Translations under genes and position numbers: made by a program
Notes under the pieces: generated by a model
Database searches by the model: none
Seen by the model: the letters and a program-made list of their open reading frames with translations, nothing else
Told to the model about the DNA's origin: nothing
In this document: in pieces, positions 1 to 9,819 of the stretch
Position numbering within the stretch: the stretch's first letter is position 1
Layout: each line of letters opens with the position of its first letter
Assembly (NCBI RefSeq): GCF_018860825.1
Contig: NZ_JAHKPZ010000004.1
Location: 62,001 to 126,000, forward strand
DNA length: 64,000 bases
Reading direction: 5' to 3'
From: Lacinutrix sp. C3R15
Lineage (GTDB): Bacteria > Bacteroidota > Bacteroidia > Flavobacteriales > Flavobacteriaceae

Positions 1-58
1 ACTAATAGAAGCTTGGATAAACTCCTTAACAATACAGTGCAACTAAAACCAAAAAAAA

Positions 59-2512
59 ATGAAAAAAATTACACTTTTACTTTCTCTACTATTATGTAGT
101 TACTATACTACAGGGCAAGTACTAAATCAAGATGCAAATTGGCCTAATACTAGTTGGGACTTAGATGGGTCTTATGAAACAGATGCAACTATTTTTACTG
201 GAAACCCAACGGTAACAGGAGGTGCCTCAAGTTTTTCTTTTGATGAAGATGAAGCAGGTGGTTCTTCTATTAATAATATAGGCATACAGTCTCCTACTAT
301 TAATTTAACCAATGCTTTTAATGCTGGTGAAAACTCTTTAGTTGTAACTTCTACTTACGTACTTAATGTATACCAAAATGAATCTTTAAACCTTCAATAT
401 TGGGATGCAGATGCCAGCTCTTGGGTAAATTGGGGACCAACATATACTACCACTACACCCAACGCACCTAATGTAGATTTTTGTAATGGCACTAGAGCTA
501 TATTTAATAGTGGTGAGTTAGCTATTGCTAGTTTCTCTAGCAACCAATTACAAAATTTTAGATATCGCATTTACTATAATGATAACGGTTCTTATGGTTG
601 GGGAATTTGTTTTGACTCTCCAAACATACAATCCATCGCTCCTCCTAACTGCCCTAACATTACAGATATAAATATTTGTAATCTAACCCATGATTCTGCA
701 GATATTTATTGGTCTCCAGGAAGTAATGAAGTTTCATGGCAAATTGCAGTACAAGCACAAGGCTCTGGAGCACCAACTTCTGGTTCATCTACAAGCACAA
801 ACAGCTATATGGTTTCAGGATTATCTGCAAATTCTAACTACGATATTTATATTAGAACACAATGCCTTGACGGAAGCGGTTTTAGTTCCTGGGTAATGTT
901 ATCTTTTACAACAAACAGCACACCTCCTGCATCTGGTGTATTTGCGTTTACTCAAAACAATAGAATATCCATGAACGGAACAAGTTATGCTGTAGTAGAT
1001 ATGAATAATGATGGATTAGACGACATGATTGCAGCTACAGCAACAAACCTTATAATTACATACCAATCTATAAATGGTTGCTTTAATGAAACTGTTTATG
1101 ACGCTTTAGCAAACTATGGTCCTGGATGGAGCATTGCCGCTGGAGATTTAGATGGTAATGGGTACAATGATTTATTATATGCTGCAAGTAGTGGTGTATC
1201 CTTTATGTTAGCCAATGCTGATGGTACTGCATATTCACAAACCTATAATACTTCTGATTACGTTTTTTCTCAACGTTCTAATTTTATTGATATTAATAAT
1301 GATGGAGATTTAGATGCTTTTGTTTGTCATGATGTAGAACCAAATGTATACTTTATTAATGATGGTACTGGCGGATTATCTTATTATCAAGGAGCTTCTA
1401 CTAGTGTACCAAACGGTTTAGGGGTACATCCAAACGGTGGAAATTACGGAACCGTTTGGGTAGATTATGATAATGATGGCGATGCAGATATGTTTATTGC
1501 AAAATGTAGAGGTGGTAATGTTACCCATAAAATAAACGAGCTTTGGCGTAATGATGGTAATGGCGTATTTGTTAATGTTGCTGGTGATACAGGAGTAAAC
1601 CTTGCAGATCCTGTACAAACTTGGTCTTCTGCTTGGGCAGATTTTGATAACGATGGCGATATGGATGCCTATATTGGAGCAAGTTCAAGTTCTGATGGTG
1701 GCCATAAGTACATGCTAAACAATGGTGACGGAACTTTTACGGATGCTACAGCTACTGCAAACATTGATAGTGCTCCTTACGGAATTGAAAATGCACCAGC
1801 AGATTTTAATAATGATGGTTACGTAGATATTTTATCAAACGGACAAATTTTACTTAATAATGGAGATAACTCTTTTACAGTTACAAGCAGTAATATGCCT
1901 CCTAGTGGAGCTATTGGTGACCTTAATAACGATGGTTTTTTAGATGTTTTTAAAGGAAGCTTATATCTAAACAATCCCAACGAAAATAATTGGATTAAAA
2001 TAAGAACACAAGGAACCACGAGTAATACAAATGGTATAGGAGCAAGAATTGAAATAGTAACGCCTTCAGGAAATCAAATTAGAGATGTAAGAAGTGGTGA
2101 AGGTTTTGAATTTATGAGCACACTAAATGCACATTTTGGTATTGGTACAGACACAGAAATTACTAGCCTAACCATTACTTGGCCTTCTGGTATTGTAGAT
2201 GTAATATTTAACCCAGCAATTAATGAAACCATTACAGCTATAGAAGGCGAAAACCCTTTAAGTATTGCTAACAATACACTTGAAGCAGATATAGCAATCT
2301 ATCCTAACCCAACAAAAAATATGGTACATATCACTTCTTCTGTAGCCTTAAACCATGCTACGTTTAGCATTTATGATATTACCGGAAAACAAGTTTTAAA
2401 TGCAAACCTAATTGCTAATACTATTGATGTTTCTAAATTAAGCACAGGAATATATGTATTAAAAATCATGGCAGACGGAAAACAAAAAACACAAAAATTA
2501 GTAAAACAATAA
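59..2512 (+). CDS. Secreted FG-GAP/VCBS repeat protein with T9SS C-terminal sorting domain
   Basis: An 817-residue exported protein. A signal peptide (about residues 1-20, ending TTGQ) is followed by an all-beta N-terminal region, then a fibronectin type III-like domain (about 195-285). Next comes an FG-GAP/VCBS propeller region (about 295-620) with seven acidic loops of the D-x-N/D-N-D-G type, such as DINNDGDLDAF and DFDNDGDMDAY, which in this family bind calcium. An ASPIC/UnbV-like segment (about 650-715) precedes a type A T9SS tail containing IYPNP and ending KTQKLVKQ. It is therefore expected at the cell surface or secreted through the type IX machinery; its ligand is unknown. Only 58 bases precede the start in this window, so the promoter cannot be judged. 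A strong terminator follows. Confidence 0.88.
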   Translation: MKKITLLLSLLLCSYYTTGQVLNQDANWPNTSWDLDGSYETDATIFTGNPTVTGGASSFSFDEDEAGGSSINNIGIQSPTINLTNAFNAGENSLVVTSTYVLNVYQNESLNLQYWDADASSWVNWGPTYTTTTPNAPNVDFCNGTRAIFNSGELAIASFSSNQLQNFRYRIYYNDNGSYGWGICFDSPNIQSIAPPNCPNITDINICNLTHDSADIYWSPGSNEVSWQIAVQAQGSGAPTSGSSTSTNSYMVSGLSANSNYDIYIRTQCLDGSGFSSWVMLSFTTNSTPPASGVFAFTQNNRISMNGTSYAVVDMNNDGLDDMIAATATNLIITYQSINGCFNETVYDALANYGPGWSIAAGDLDGNGYNDLLYAASSGVSFMLANADGTAYSQTYNTSDYVFSQRSNFIDINNDGDLDAFVCHDVEPNVYFINDGTGGLSYYQGASTSVPNGLGVHPNGGNYGTVWVDYDNDGDADMFIAKCRGGNVTHKINELWRNDGNGVFVNVAGDTGVNLADPVQTWSSAWADFDNDGDMDAYIGASSSSDGGHKYMLNNGDGTFTDATATANIDSAPYGIENAPADFNNDGYVDILSNGQILLNNGDNSFTVTSSNMPPSGAIGDLNNDGFLDVFKGSLYLNNPNENNWIKIRTQGTTSNTNGIGARIEIVTPSGNQIRDVRSGEGFEFMSTLNAHFGIGTDTEITSLTITWPSGIVDVIFNPAINETITAIEGENPLSIANNTLEADIAIYPNPTKNMVHITSSVALNHATFSIYDITGKQVLNANLIANTIDVSKLSTGIYVLKIMADGKQKTQKLVKQ

Positions 2513-2528
2513 ACCTTAAAAGTTTCTT

Positions 2529-2567
2529 AAAAGCTCTAATAGTCATTTATTAGAGCTTTTTTTATAC
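2529..2567 (+). terminator. Rho-independent terminator
   Basis: AAAGCTCTAATA and TATTAGAGCTTT form a perfect stem with a short loop, followed by a run of T. It ends transcription of the FG-GAP protein gene and separates it from the peptidase gene. Confidence 0.85.
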
Positions 2568-2595
2568 TATTTTTATACCAATTAATTTTTTTAAA

Positions 2596-4761
2596 ATGAA
2601 AAAGATAACACTTAGTTTAATTACACTAATAACTATAATGGCTTGTAAAGAAGAACAAAAACAAGTAGAAAGAAACATTTCTGTTAACTACCCTAAAACA
2701 AAAAAAGTAGACACAGCAACCAACTATTTTGGTGTAACTATTAAAGATCCTTTTAGATGGCTTGAAGATGACAGAAGCACGGAAACAGAAAACTGGGTAA
2801 AAAATCAAAACCAGGCTACCTTTAGTTATTTAGACAATATTCCTTATAGAAAAGAACTAAAAGAACGCCTTGAAAAACTATGGAATTATGAAAAAGTAGG
2901 AGCTCCTTTTAACCAAGGCGATTATACCTATTTTTATAAAAACGATGGCTTACAAAACCAATATGTAATTTATAGATATAAAAAAGGAAGCAATCCAGAT
3001 ACAGCAGAAGTTTTTCTAGATCCTAATAAATTTTCTGAAGATGGTACCACTTCTTTAGGTGGAACAAGTTTTACAAAAGACGGAAAAATATTAGCCTACG
3101 CTATTTCTGAAGGAGGTAGTGATTGGAGAAAGATTTTAATAATGAATACCGAAACCAAAGAAATTATGGAAGATACTTTGGTTGACATTAAATTTAGTGG
3201 CATGTCTTGGTATAAAAACGAAGGATTCTATTATTCTAGTTATGATAAACCTAAAGGAAGTGAACTTTCTGCAAAAACAGACCAACACAAAGTATACTAC
3301 CATAAACTTGGCACACCTCAAAAAGAAGACCAACTTATTTTTGGTGGTACAGAAGCCCAAAAGCATAGATATATTTACGCAAACGTTACCGAAGACAACA
3401 AGTATTTGTTAATATCACCAAAGGTTTCTACCTCTGGAAACAAACTTTATATTAAAGATTTATCAAACCCAAATAATCCTTTAGTAACTATTTTAGACCA
3501 TACAGAAAGTGACACTTACGTTATTGATAATGTAGACAGCAAATTGTATTTAGTAACAAACTTAAATGCTCCTAATCAAAAAATAGTAACTGTAGACGCA
3601 GCAAATCCTACTCCAGAAAACTGGGTAGATTTTATTCCAGAAACCGAGTATGTTTTAAGCCCTTCTAAAGGAGGTGGTTATTTCTTTACAGAATACATGG
3701 TAGACGCCATTTCAAAAATAAAACAATATGATTATGACGGAAAATTTATTAGAGATATAGAACTTCCAGGCGTTGGTAATGCTGGTGGCTTTGGCGGAAA
3801 AAAAGAAGAAAAAATAGATTACTATTCTTTTACCAATTACAATACTCCTTCTAGTATTTATAAATACGATATGGAAACTGGTACCTCTGAATTATACTGG
3901 AAACCAAACATCGATTTCAACCCAGAAGATTATACTAGTAAACAAGTATTTTACAACTCTAAAGATGGTACAAAAATACCAATGATAATCACCCACAAAA
4001 AAGGGGTAGAACTAAACGGAAAAAACCCAACCATACTTTATGGTTATGGAGGATTTAACATAAGTTTAAACCCTTCTTTTAGTATTGCAAATGCCGTTTG
4101 GATGGAGCAAGGCGGAATTTACGCTGTGCCTAATCTTCGTGGTGGTGGTGAATATGGTAAAAAATGGCATAAAGCAGGAACGCAATTACAAAAACAAAAT
4201 GTGTTTGATGATTTTATTGCTGCTGCAGAATACTTAATAGCAAACAAATATACTTCTAGTGATTATTTAGCAATTAGAGGAGGCTCTAATGGAGGTTTAC
4301 TTGTTGGTGCAACCATGACGCAACGTCCAGAATTAATGAAAGTAGCCTTACCAGCAGTTGGTGTTTTAGACATGTTACGCTACCACACATTTACCGCTGG
4401 AGCTGGTTGGGCTTATGACTACGGAACCGCAGAAGACAATAAAGAAGTGTTTGAATATCTTAAAGCATACTCGCCTGTACATAACGTAAAAGAAGGCGTG
4501 CAATATCCTGCAACCTTAGTAACTACAGGTGACCATGATGATCGTGTTGTTCCTGCACACAGTTTTAAGTTTGCTGCAGAGTTACAAGACAAACAAACGG
4601 GAAACAACCCAACACTTATACGTATTGAAACAGATGCAGGACATGGTGCAGGAACTCCTGTTAGCAAAACCATAGAGCAATATGCAGATATTTTTGGTTT
4701 TACACTTTACAATATGGGATTTGACGTACTACCAGAAAAAACAAAAGAATTTAAAGATTAA
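2596..4761 (+). CDS. Prolyl oligopeptidase family serine peptidase (S9A), lipoprotein
   Basis: A 721-residue peptidase predicted to cleave short peptides after proline. The N-terminus is a lipoprotein signal with lipobox IMAC (Cys17), so the enzyme is envelope-anchored. Residues about 30-430 form the N-terminal beta-propeller that limits access of large substrates. The alpha/beta-hydrolase domain follows, with the triad visible: Ser564 in GGSNGG, Asp648 in GDHDDRVVP and His683 in DAGHGAG. Length matches the S9A family. It stands alone between two terminators, so it is probably monocistronic. A role in using extracellular peptides is inferred from the family and not shown by context. Confidence 0.94.
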   Translation: MKKITLSLITLITIMACKEEQKQVERNISVNYPKTKKVDTATNYFGVTIKDPFRWLEDDRSTETENWVKNQNQATFSYLDNIPYRKELKERLEKLWNYEKVGAPFNQGDYTYFYKNDGLQNQYVIYRYKKGSNPDTAEVFLDPNKFSEDGTTSLGGTSFTKDGKILAYAISEGGSDWRKILIMNTETKEIMEDTLVDIKFSGMSWYKNEGFYYSSYDKPKGSELSAKTDQHKVYYHKLGTPQKEDQLIFGGTEAQKHRYIYANVTEDNKYLLISPKVSTSGNKLYIKDLSNPNNPLVTILDHTESDTYVIDNVDSKLYLVTNLNAPNQKIVTVDAANPTPENWVDFIPETEYVLSPSKGGGYFFTEYMVDAISKIKQYDYDGKFIRDIELPGVGNAGGFGGKKEEKIDYYSFTNYNTPSSIYKYDMETGTSELYWKPNIDFNPEDYTSKQVFYNSKDGTKIPMIITHKKGVELNGKNPTILYGYGGFNISLNPSFSIANAVWMEQGGIYAVPNLRGGGEYGKKWHKAGTQLQKQNVFDDFIAAAEYLIANKYTSSDYLAIRGGSNGGLLVGATMTQRPELMKVALPAVGVLDMLRYHTFTAGAGWAYDYGTAEDNKEVFEYLKAYSPVHNVKEGVQYPATLVTTGDHDDRVVPAHSFKFAAELQDKQTGNNPTLIRIETDAGHGAGTPVSKTIEQYADIFGFTLYNMGFDVLPEKTKEFKD

Positions 4762-4778
4762 AAACACCACAATTACCT

Positions 4779-4816
4779 AGCCTGTTTAGTGAATAAAACC
4801 AAACAGGCTTTTTTTT
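4779..4816 (+). terminator. Rho-independent terminator
   Basis: AGCCTGTTT and AAACAGGCT pair around a 13-base loop and are followed by eight T. It lies just after the peptidase stop codon. Confidence 0.85.
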
Positions 4817-4861
4817 ACACGCTATTTCTTATTTAAAAAAAGCTTAAAATATTATTATCTT

Positions 4862-4892
4862 TTGGAAGTAACCATTTATTGCAATAGTTTTG
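4862..4892 (+). promoter_or_regulatory. Bacteroidota-type promoter of the efflux operon
   Basis: TTG at 4862-4864 and TAGTTTTG at 4885-4892 match the Bacteroidota sigma factor consensus (TTG, about 20 bases, TAnnTTTG). Transcription should start near 4898, only a few bases before the ATG at 4902, so the first message is almost leaderless. Confidence 0.7.
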
Positions 4893-4901
4893 CCTGCGAA
4901 T

Positions 4902-5312
4902 ATGAATAAAATAGTCTCTAAATATTTATCGTTAATCGTGCTCTTGCTTCTTTCAGGAGCCATAAATATGTATGCAAATACTTCGGTTGATGCAGACTAT
5001 TCTTTAGTTAATATTCAAGAAACTAACGCTTCTTTTAGTAACAAACAAAGCAGCAACCTTCACTTTTCTATTCAACATAACAAAGACATTGAATTGTTTT
5101 TTGATTATACAGAAGCTGAAGAAACAGAAAATGAAGAATCTATTACTAGCAGTACAATTAACTCTTTACAAAGTTATATCTCTGCTTTTTCTCATGCACA
5201 ACAACTAAATAATTTATCCTCTAAACTTCAAAAAGAGGTTAACAGTTTCAACTATATAGTTTGTCAACCCTCGACAAAACTTCACATTAGATTAGAAGTC
5301 TTTATAATCTGA
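4902..5312 (+). CDS. Small exported protein of unknown function, first gene of the RND efflux operon
   Basis: A 136-residue protein. I chose the ATG at 4902 (MNKIVSKYL...) over an upstream in-frame TTG at 4890 because the TTG lies inside the promoter element. The N-terminus is a signal peptide with a likely AXA cleavage site (MYA before NTS). The mature part is acidic in the middle (EAEETENEE) and basic/hydrophobic at the C-terminus (ending RLEVFII), with no domain I recognise. It is placed directly between the promoter and the adaptor gene, with a hairpin in the 147-base gap. A periplasmic accessory or regulatory role in efflux is only an inference from position. Confidence 0.6.
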   Translation: MNKIVSKYLSLIVLLLLSGAINMYANTSVDADYSLVNIQETNASFSNKQSSNLHFSIQHNKDIELFFDYTEAEETENEESITSSTINSLQSYISAFSHAQQLNNLSSKLQKEVNSFNYIVCQPSTKLHIRLEVFII

Positions 5313-5323
5313 TATTCTTTCTT

Positions 5324-5349
5324 ATAAACCAGTATTCCTATTGGTTTAT
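5324..5349 (+). other. Hairpin between the leader gene and the efflux adaptor
   Basis: ATAAACCA (5324-5331) and TGGTTTAT (5342-5349) are perfect inverted repeats. The sequence after them is T-rich but lacks a clean T run, so it could be a weak attenuator or a processing hairpin that sets the ratio of the small protein to the pump. Confidence 0.45.
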
Positions 5350-5459
5350 TATTTATTTCAACCTTTTAATATAACACAAACAGCCAGTCTTGTGCCTTAT
5401 TGGCATTGACTTGTTGTAATCACATTTTATTTTACAAATTTTAATTCAAATAAAAAATT

Positions 5460-6542
5460 ATGAAAAAAACCTTCCTTTTCATAGGTTTATTCGCCTGTCT
5501 ATTTCACACAAGTTGCGAAACTAAAAAAGAAGAAAAGAAAGAACATGTTGCTTTTCTTATTACCAATCCAATTAAAAAAGACACCACTATATCTAAAGAT
5601 TATGTTAGTCAAATTCACTCTATTAAACATATAGAATTAAGAGCTCTAGAAAGAGGCTACTTACAACATATATCTGTAGACGAAGGACAACACGTTAAAA
5701 AGGGACAAACCATGTTCCAAATCATGCCAAATATTTATCAAGCCGAATTACAAAAAGCAAAAGCCGAAGCTAACACTGCCGAAATTGAACTAAAAAACAC
5801 ACAACTTTTAGCAGATGGTAATGTGGTTTCGCAAAATGAATTAGCTATGGCAAATGCTAATTTAGACAAAGCAAAAGCCGAAGTTACTTTAGCACAAACA
5901 CATTTAGGTTTTACTAAAATTACAGCTCCTTTTGATGGTATTATGGACCATTTAGAAGCAAGAGAAGGTAGCCTTTTAGACGAAGGTGAATTGCTAACCA
6001 CACTTTCAGACAATAGTAAAATGTGGGTGTATTTTAATGTGCCTGAAACAGAGTATCTAGATTATATCACGAGCACAGAGAAAGACACTAAAAAAGAAGT
6101 TAGCTTACTAATGGCTAATAATAAACTGTTCAACCAAAAAGGAATTGTTGAAACTATTGAAGGAGAATTTAATAGTGAAACCGGAAACATTGCATTTAGA
6201 GCTACGTTTCCTAATCCAGATGGTATTTTAAGACATGGCGAAACAGGAAGTGTATTAATGGCTGTTCCTTTTAAAGACGTAATTATTATTCCTCAAAAAG
6301 CAACGTTTCAAATTTTAGATAAAACCTATGTTTTTGTAGTAGATAAAAACCATATCGTAAAACAAAAAGAAATTACTATTGGCGCAGAGTTACCTCATCT
6401 TTTCATTGTTAGTAAAGGACTGTCTGAAAAAGACACTATTTTACTAGAAGGTATTAGAATGGTTAAAAACAATGAGAAAATAGAAACCAAATTTTTAGAG
6501 CCAAACAAAGTATTGTCTGAGCTAGACTTATACGCTGAATAA
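5460..6542 (+). CDS. RND efflux periplasmic adaptor subunit, lipoprotein
   Basis: A 360-residue membrane-fusion protein of the AcrA/MexA type. It has a lipoprotein signal with lipobox HTSC (Cys19), a lipoyl/barrel-sandwich hybrid region split by a short alpha-hairpin (about 90-150, rich in A, K, E and N), and a beta-barrel plus membrane-proximal domain to the C-terminus. It should bridge the inner-membrane pump at 6568 and the outer-membrane channel at 9812. The pump gene begins 25 bases downstream, so the two are cotranscribed. Substrates cannot be told from sequence; AcrA-like adaptors usually serve drugs, dyes and bile-salt-like compounds. Confidence 0.92.
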   Translation: MKKTFLFIGLFACLFHTSCETKKEEKKEHVAFLITNPIKKDTTISKDYVSQIHSIKHIELRALERGYLQHISVDEGQHVKKGQTMFQIMPNIYQAELQKAKAEANTAEIELKNTQLLADGNVVSQNELAMANANLDKAKAEVTLAQTHLGFTKITAPFDGIMDHLEAREGSLLDEGELLTTLSDNSKMWVYFNVPETEYLDYITSTEKDTKKEVSLLMANNKLFNQKGIVETIEGEFNSETGNIAFRATFPNPDGILRHGETGSVLMAVPFKDVIIIPQKATFQILDKTYVFVVDKNHIVKQKEITIGAELPHLFIVSKGLSEKDTILLEGIRMVKNNEKIETKFLEPNKVLSELDLYAE

Positions 6543-6567
6543 TTTTAGAATTTAATCTACAAAAGAC

Positions 6568-9500
6568 ATGTTTAAACAATTTATAAAAAGACCCGTTCTG
6601 GCTATAGTCATTTCGGTAATAATCTTATTTATAGGTGGACTTGCTATCAAGCAACTACCTATATCACAGTTTCCACAAATAGCACCTACAACGGTAAATA
6701 TCTTTATAGCGTATCCAGGATCCAGCTCAGAGGTATTAGTTAACTCTACTTTAATTCCGTTAGAAACAGCCATAAATGGTGTACAAGATATGCGTTACAT
6801 TGCATCTGATGCTACAAGTGCTGGAGAGGCAACCGTTCGTGTAATTTTTGAACCAGGTACAGACCCAAATGAAGCAGTAGTAAGGGTAAAAACTCGTGTA
6901 GACCAAGTAATGCCGCTTTTACCCGAACTGGTACAACGTGAAGGGGTTATTATTACTCCTGTACAACCTAGTATGTTAATGTACGTGAACCTTTCTAGTA
7001 CAGATAAAAACAATGACGAAAAGTTTTTATACAACTATGCTTACACTAAAATTATTCCTGAAATTCAACGTATAAAAGGAATAGCAAGTGCAAAAATTTT
7101 AGGAAGCCGAAAATATGCTATGCGTGTTTGGTTAAAACCAGATCGTATGCGAGCATATAATATTTCTGCAGAAGAAGTTTTAGAAGCCATGGAAGAGCAA
7201 AGTATTTTAGCTAGACCAGGACGTTTAGGTAGAAGTTCTGGTATGACTTCACAAGCTTTAGAGTATGTATTAACCTATGAAAATAGGTATAACGAACCTG
7301 AGCAATACGAAGAAATTATTATTCGCGCCAATAGCGAAGGAGAAATTATTCAATTAAAAGATATTGCAGATGTAAAACTGGGTAGTGAATTTTTTGATAT
7401 CTACTCTAATTTAGACGGAAAACCTTCTGCTTCCATTGTATTAAAACAAACCTTTGGTAGTAATGGTAGTGATGTTATAGACGCTGTAAAAGAAAAATTA
7501 GCAGAGTTAAAAGTAGAACTTCCACCAGATGTAGATTTTCAAATTAGTTATGACGTTTCTAACTTTTTAGATGCATCTATAGAACAGGTTTTACATACTC
7601 TTAGAGATGCCTTTATCTTAGTAGCTATTGTAGTATTTCTATTTTTAGGAGATTGGCGTTCTACCTTAATCCCAATTATTGCAGTACCTGTATCTTTAAT
7701 CGGAGCCTTTTTTATCATGCAATTGTTTGGCTTGTCTATAAACTTAATCACCTTATTTGCATTAGTACTTGCCATTGGTATTGTTGTAGATAACGCCATT
7801 GTAGTTGTAGAAGCTGTGCATGTTAAAATGGAAGAAGAACACCTCTCACCTTACAAAGCATCTTATGAAGTTTTAGGTGAAATTGGAGGAGCCATTATAG
7901 CTATTACTTTAGTTATGGTATCGGTATTTATTCCTATTTCATTTATGTCTGGTCCTGTTGGTGTATTCTATCGCCAATTTTCTATCACTATGGCTGGTTC
8001 TATTGTTATTTCAGCAATTGTTGCATTAACACTAACTCCTGTCTTATGTGCTATGCTGCTTAAAAATAACCACGGAAAAACTAAAAAATCGCCAATAGAC
8101 AAGTTTATTAATTGGTTTAATAATGGTTTTGAAAAACTCACCGGAAAATATGTGAAAATCCTTAACAAAATTGTAGCAAGACGCATTATTACCTTTGGTA
8201 TATTAATAGCTTTTTGTGTTGGTATTTTTGTAACTAATAAGGTGCTTCCTGCTGGATTTATTCCTAATGAAGATCAAGGAATGATTTATGCCATAATTCA
8301 AACTCCTCCAGGAGCAACCTTAGAGCGTACTAATGAAGTTGCTAAAAAACTTCAAAAAATTTGTGAAGAAACAGAAGGTGTTGAATCGGTTTCTTCTTTA
8401 GCAGGTTATGAGATAATGACAGAAGGTAGAGGATCTAATGCTGGTACCTGTTTAATTAACCTTAAACCTTGGTCTGAACGTCACCACTCTGTACATGAAA
8501 TCATGGAAGAGCTGGAAGAAGAAACCAGAGATTTAGGTGCAGTTATTGAGTATTTTGAACCACCTGCTGTTCCAGGTTTTGGGTCTTCTGGTGGATTTGC
8601 AATGCGTTTATTAGATAAAACCAACTCTACAGATTATCATCATTTTGAAGAGATTAATAATAATTTTATAGAAGCTTTATCTAAACGTAAAGAGCTTACA
8701 GGAATTTTTACATTCTTCTCAGCAAATTATCCGCAATATCAATTAAAAATAAACAACAAAATTGCCATGCAAAAAGGAGTTTCTATTAGCAAAGCAATGG
8801 AAAACCTAAACATTTTAATTGGTAGTACCTATGAACAAGGATTTATTCGTTTTGGTAGATTCTTTAAAGTTTATACACAAGCAGGACCAGAATACAGACG
8901 TTTACCATCAGATCTTGAAAAACTTTTTGTTAAAAACGAAGAAGGGGAAATGGTACCATATTCTGCTTTTATGACTATTGATAAAAAGTTAGGTCCTAAT
9001 GAAATTACAAGATATAACCTTTATAATTCTGCTTCTATTAGAGGTTTACCTGCTGCAGGATATACTAGTGGTGACGCTATAAAAGCAATAAAAGAAGTTG
9101 CCGCAGAACAACTACCAAGAGGGTATGATATTGCTTGGGAAGGATTATCTTATGATGAAGCCAGTAGAGGTAATGAATCTGCTTACATTTTTATAATAGT
9201 ACTTGTGTTTGTTTATTTTGTTTTAGCTGCGCAATACGAAAGTTTCTTATTGCCATTTGCAGTAATACTTTCATTACCTGTTGGTGTTTTTGGCTCCTTC
9301 CTATTATTAAAATCTATGGGATTAGCTAATGATGTGTATGCACAAATTGGTGTTATCATGCTGGTTGGTCTGCTTGGTAAAAATGCCGTGTTAATTGTAG
9401 AGTTTGCCGTACAAAAACAACGTGAAGGCGCAACAATACTTCAAGCAGCTATTGAAGGTTCTAAAGCTAGATTTAGACCTATTTTAATGACATCGTTTGC

Positions 9501-9819
9501 CTTTATTGCAGGATTAATTCCATTAATTGTAGCTTCAGGAGCTGGTGCCATTGCTAATAGAACCATTGGTAGCTCAGCATTAGGAGGTATGTTAATTGGT
9601 ACTCTTGGTGGTGTATTAATTATTCCTGGTTTATACTACATTTTTGCTAAAATGGCAGAAGGTAAAAGCCTGATTAAAGACGAGTCTAACGAACCTTTAT
9701 CTGAAGAAATGATAAGAAACAGTGAAAACGCTGGCAATCAAACCAAGGAAAACACAAAACAGATTAGCAAACTTAAAAGTATACTTAAAAAACTAAGTAA
9801 AAAAAAGAACAATGAATAA
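6568..9819 (+). CDS. RND efflux pump permease (HAE1/AcrB type)
   Basis: A 1083-residue inner-membrane pump with the usual 12 membrane segments and two large periplasmic loops after the first and seventh segments. It is a proton-driven multidrug exporter by family. The lysine of TM10 is present in VGLLGKNAVLIVEF. In TM4 the usual acidic pair reads Asp408-Asn409 (IVVDNAIVVVE) instead of Asp-Asp as in E. coli AcrB. The C-terminal tail after about residue 1035 is long, charged and lysine-rich. The end overlaps the outer-membrane channel gene by 8 bases, which supports translational coupling. Confidence 0.95.
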   Translation: MFKQFIKRPVLAIVISVIILFIGGLAIKQLPISQFPQIAPTTVNIFIAYPGSSSEVLVNSTLIPLETAINGVQDMRYIASDATSAGEATVRVIFEPGTDPNEAVVRVKTRVDQVMPLLPELVQREGVIITPVQPSMLMYVNLSSTDKNNDEKFLYNYAYTKIIPEIQRIKGIASAKILGSRKYAMRVWLKPDRMRAYNISAEEVLEAMEEQSILARPGRLGRSSGMTSQALEYVLTYENRYNEPEQYEEIIIRANSEGEIIQLKDIADVKLGSEFFDIYSNLDGKPSASIVLKQTFGSNGSDVIDAVKEKLAELKVELPPDVDFQISYDVSNFLDASIEQVLHTLRDAFILVAIVVFLFLGDWRSTLIPIIAVPVSLIGAFFIMQLFGLSINLITLFALVLAIGIVVDNAIVVVEAVHVKMEEEHLSPYKASYEVLGEIGGAIIAITLVMVSVFIPISFMSGPVGVFYRQFSITMAGSIVISAIVALTLTPVLCAMLLKNNHGKTKKSPIDKFINWFNNGFEKLTGKYVKILNKIVARRIITFGILIAFCVGIFVTNKVLPAGFIPNEDQGMIYAIIQTPPGATLERTNEVAKKLQKICEETEGVESVSSLAGYEIMTEGRGSNAGTCLINLKPWSERHHSVHEIMEELEEETRDLGAVIEYFEPPAVPGFGSSGGFAMRLLDKTNSTDYHHFEEINNNFIEALSKRKELTGIFTFFSANYPQYQLKINNKIAMQKGVSISKAMENLNILIGSTYEQGFIRFGRFFKVYTQAGPEYRRLPSDLEKLFVKNEEGEMVPYSAFMTIDKKLGPNEITRYNLYNSASIRGLPAAGYTSGDAIKAIKEVAAEQLPRGYDIAWEGLSYDEASRGNESAYIFIIVLVFVYFVLAAQYESFLLPFAVILSLPVGVFGSFLLLKSMGLANDVYAQIGVIMLVGLLGKNAVLIVEFAVQKQREGATILQAAIEGSKARFRPILMTSFAFIAGLIPLIVASGAGAIANRTIGSSALGGMLIGTLGGVLIIPGLYYIFAKMAEGKSLIKDESNEPLSEEMIRNSENAGNQTKENTKQISKLKSILKKLSKKKNNE

